Positions 62,555 to 64,000 of a stretch of DNA of 64,000 nt are shown one piece after another; position 1 is the stretch's first letter, and every line of letters begins with the position of its first letter. Where the stretch lies: assembly GCA_009780585.1 (NCBI GenBank), contig WQZS01000008.1, forward strand, positions 1-64,000. Reading direction: 5' to 3'. Made by a program: the position numbers and the translations under genes. Under the pieces are notes generated by a model. The model made no database searches. It worked only from the letters and a program-made list of their open reading frames with translations, and had not been told where the DNA came from. This DNA is from Defluviitaleaceae bacterium (GTDB lineage Bacteria > Bacillota > Clostridia > Lachnospirales > WQUN01).

Positions 62555-64000
62555 ATGGAAGGCAAAAAGCGGCTTCATTTCGGCGTGTTGTTTTCACATG
62601 TGGACAACCAAAACCAGTATCAAATTTGGAACGGCATCGTGGAGTACGCCGAAGCGATGGATATCCATTTGACGGCGTATGTCAGCGCGTACGTCAACAA
62701 CGACAATTTCACCTCCAACCTGGAGACGTGCTTCGAGACGATTTGCAACAATAAATCCCTTGACGGATTAATTTTGCTATCGGGTTTTATCATCCACAGC
62801 GTCGATCATAAAAAGTTCAACGCGTACGTGGCAAAAATCCCCGCGGAGCTGCCCGTCGTGTCCGTGTCGCTGGCGATACCGGGCACCACGTCGGTATTGG
62901 TGGATAACATAAGCGGGATGTATGCCGCGGTTGACCATTTGATCAAAAACCATGGCAAGAAACATATCGCCTTCGTAAAAGGCCCCGACGGGCACGGCGA
63001 GGCCGAAGACAGGCTGGAAGGGTATAAACGGGCGCTTGAAGCCAACGGTCTGCCCTTCGACCCGCGCTATGTATTCCCCGGGCAATTCAGCCAATGGTGC
63101 GGGTCAAGCGCGGTAAGCGAAATGTTCGACAACCGCGGCTTGACGGTGGGCGCCGTCGCCAATTCCAACGACCAAAACGCCATCGGCGTACTCAACGAAT
63201 TAAAAGCCAGAAACATTTTGGTCCCTACGACCGTTTCCGTTACGGGCTTCGACGATGACCCCGCCGCGGAGGTTTACATTCCCTCGCTGAGTACGGTACG
63301 GCAGGACTTCTACGAAATCGGGCACGTCAGCGCGAAGGTGTTGCACAGCAAGATAAATGGCAACCCGACGGACGAGGTCAACTTCGTGGCGCCGATATTC
63401 ATCACGCGGCAATCGTGCGGCTGTATCGTTAAGGAAAACCCGGACGAGGGGGATACGGATTCCCTCCACGCGTATATTTTGCACAATTTTTCGCGCTTGT
63501 TCCAACGGGAAATGAACCCGCACGAAATCGAGTCGCTGGCGGCGGATTTAATCGATAAGGTAAAGGCTTCCCCCTTCCGCAAGGACGTATTTTTAAATTC
63601 CTTCAACGAAATATTGTTTGCCTATAACCATTTGGATCGGGACCTTAATTTGTGGGACGACGCGATTACGAGCCTTTCGGCGGGCATCGAGCGGTTTCCC
63701 GATGAAATCGAATCCCCCCATTCGCTCCTGTCCGCCTTGATTTCGGCGACCGCACTCGTACACGATATCAAGCGCAAAAAGGAAATTACGGGCGAAGTGG
63801 AATTGAACGGTATGCGCGTGCATTTGCGGCGCGTCACGAGCTCGCTTGTATTGATATTCGACATCAATTCCCTTACCGAGGCGCTTACGAAGTCCCTTCC
63901 GGCGCTTTCGCTCCATACGGCGTTGATCGGTCTGTACAAGGACCCCATCAAAAAAGACGCCGAGAACGCCGACCGCGCCATTGAAACGCTCATCGGCTTC
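62555..64000 (+). CDS. LacI-type ligand-binding sensor protein (partial, runs off the window)
   Basis: The 482 codons present start MEGKKRLHFGVLFSHVDNQN, after AAGGAGG. The first 280 residues form a periplasmic-binding-protein-like domain of LacI type (VDNISGMYAAVDHLI, IAFVKGPDGHGEAEDR, SVTGFDDDP), but there is neither a signal peptide nor the LacI helix-turn-helix ahead of it. A helical domain follows. Proteins with this start usually end in a GGDEF, histidine kinase or AraC output domain; that part lies beyond the window. Confidence 0.8.
   Translation, partial: MEGKKRLHFGVLFSHVDNQNQYQIWNGIVEYAEAMDIHLTAYVSAYVNNDNFTSNLETCFETICNNKSLDGLILLSGFIIHSVDHKKFNAYVAKIPAELPVVSVSLAIPGTTSVLVDNISGMYAAVDHLIKNHGKKHIAFVKGPDGHGEAEDRLEGYKRALEANGLPFDPRYVFPGQFSQWCGSSAVSEMFDNRGLTVGAVANSNDQNAIGVLNELKARNILVPTTVSVTGFDDDPAAEVYIPSLSTVRQDFYEIGHVSAKVLHSKINGNPTDEVNFVAPIFITRQSCGCIVKENPDEGDTDSLHAYILHNFSRLFQREMNPHEIESLAADLIDKVKASPFRKDVFLNSFNEILFAYNHLDRDLNLWDDAITSLSAGIERFPDEIESPHSLLSALISATALVHDIKRKKEITGEVELNGMRVHLRRVTSSLVLIFDINSLTEALTKSLPALSLHTALIGLYKDPIKKDAENADRAIETLIGF

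Overview
The window looks like chromosomal DNA of an anaerobic member of the Clostridia (Bacillota). Pointers are RecU rather than RuvC-type resolution, a YwlE-type arginine phosphatase beside a Sua5-type synthase and uracil phosphoribosyltransferase (the Bacillota ywlC-ywlE-upp neighbourhood), an HPr-like protein without the catalytic histidine, a clostridial DUF5721 protein, a sensory [FeFe]-hydrogenase-like protein, consensus sigma-A promoters and GGAGG-type ribosome binding sites. Coding density is high and the base composition is moderately GC-rich with many GCG codons. A few AT-richer genes stand out: the CPBP protease, the two toxin-antitoxin pairs, the retropepsin pair and the PIN pair. 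No tRNA, rRNA or CRISPR array was found.

Layout. 1-270: first copy of a large palindromic element. 271-2251: divergent deoC and a GH4 glycosidase. 2508-7805 (minus): VTC polyphosphate polymerase domain, RsmC-like methyltransferase, lipid kinase, upp, ywlE, ywlC, SEC-C protein and, behind a terminator, an HPr-like protein. 7957-11148: Mor-like regulator, unknown protein, and a PD-(D/E)XK nuclease fused to an XPD/DinG helicase. 11168-15717: hydrolases and a DNA-repair-type radical SAM protein with a candidate SOS box. 15911-19785: TetR regulator and a PhnDCE-type transporter. 19860-21135: Phd/ParE-type toxin-antitoxin pair and an HD protein. 21158-24904: oxidoreductase plus TldD/PmbA proteases. 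24950-26306: IS end remnant, CPBP protease and second palindromic element. 26307-28280: htpG. 28472-32372: a hydrogenase-like sensor fused to a chemotaxis signalling domain, with a response regulator and histidine kinase. 32370-33670: an IS3/IS150-type element that cuts off both the kinase gene and a RelE/ParE toxin gene. 33791-36639: orphan antitoxin, a promoter-to-terminator unit that may be a small RNA, a retropepsin-like pair, and a voltage-sensor/PAS/HAMP-like protein without a pore. 36715-42917: a cell-envelope operon (D,D-carboxypeptidase, M15 dipeptidase, MBOAT acyltransferase, DHHW protein, and a sortase-B-like protein lacking its catalytic residues). 42929-47358: GH127, DUF5721, recU, third palindromic element, oxidoreductase. 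47412-52846: Ca2+-type P-ATPase, sigma factor and putative anti-sigma factor, nitroreductase, adhesin-like lipoprotein. 52992-59785: GH31 alpha-xylosidase, GH5 lipoprotein, WYL regulator and a DUF4874/DUF4832 protein. 59778-64000: frameshifted PIN gene with partner, HD protein, Na/Pi cotransporter, and a LacI-type ligand-binding protein running off the window.

Together the genes suggest a plant-polysaccharide-using anaerobe: GH5 lipoprotein plus alpha-xylosidase fits xyloglucan, and GH127 fits arabinan side chains. The least explained items are the three-copy 186-bp palindrome with compensatory base changes, the IS-bounded junction where two converging genes both lose their 3' ends, the pore-less voltage-sensor receptor, the dead sortase inside an envelope operon, and the hydrogenase-chemotaxis fusion with its own two-component system.
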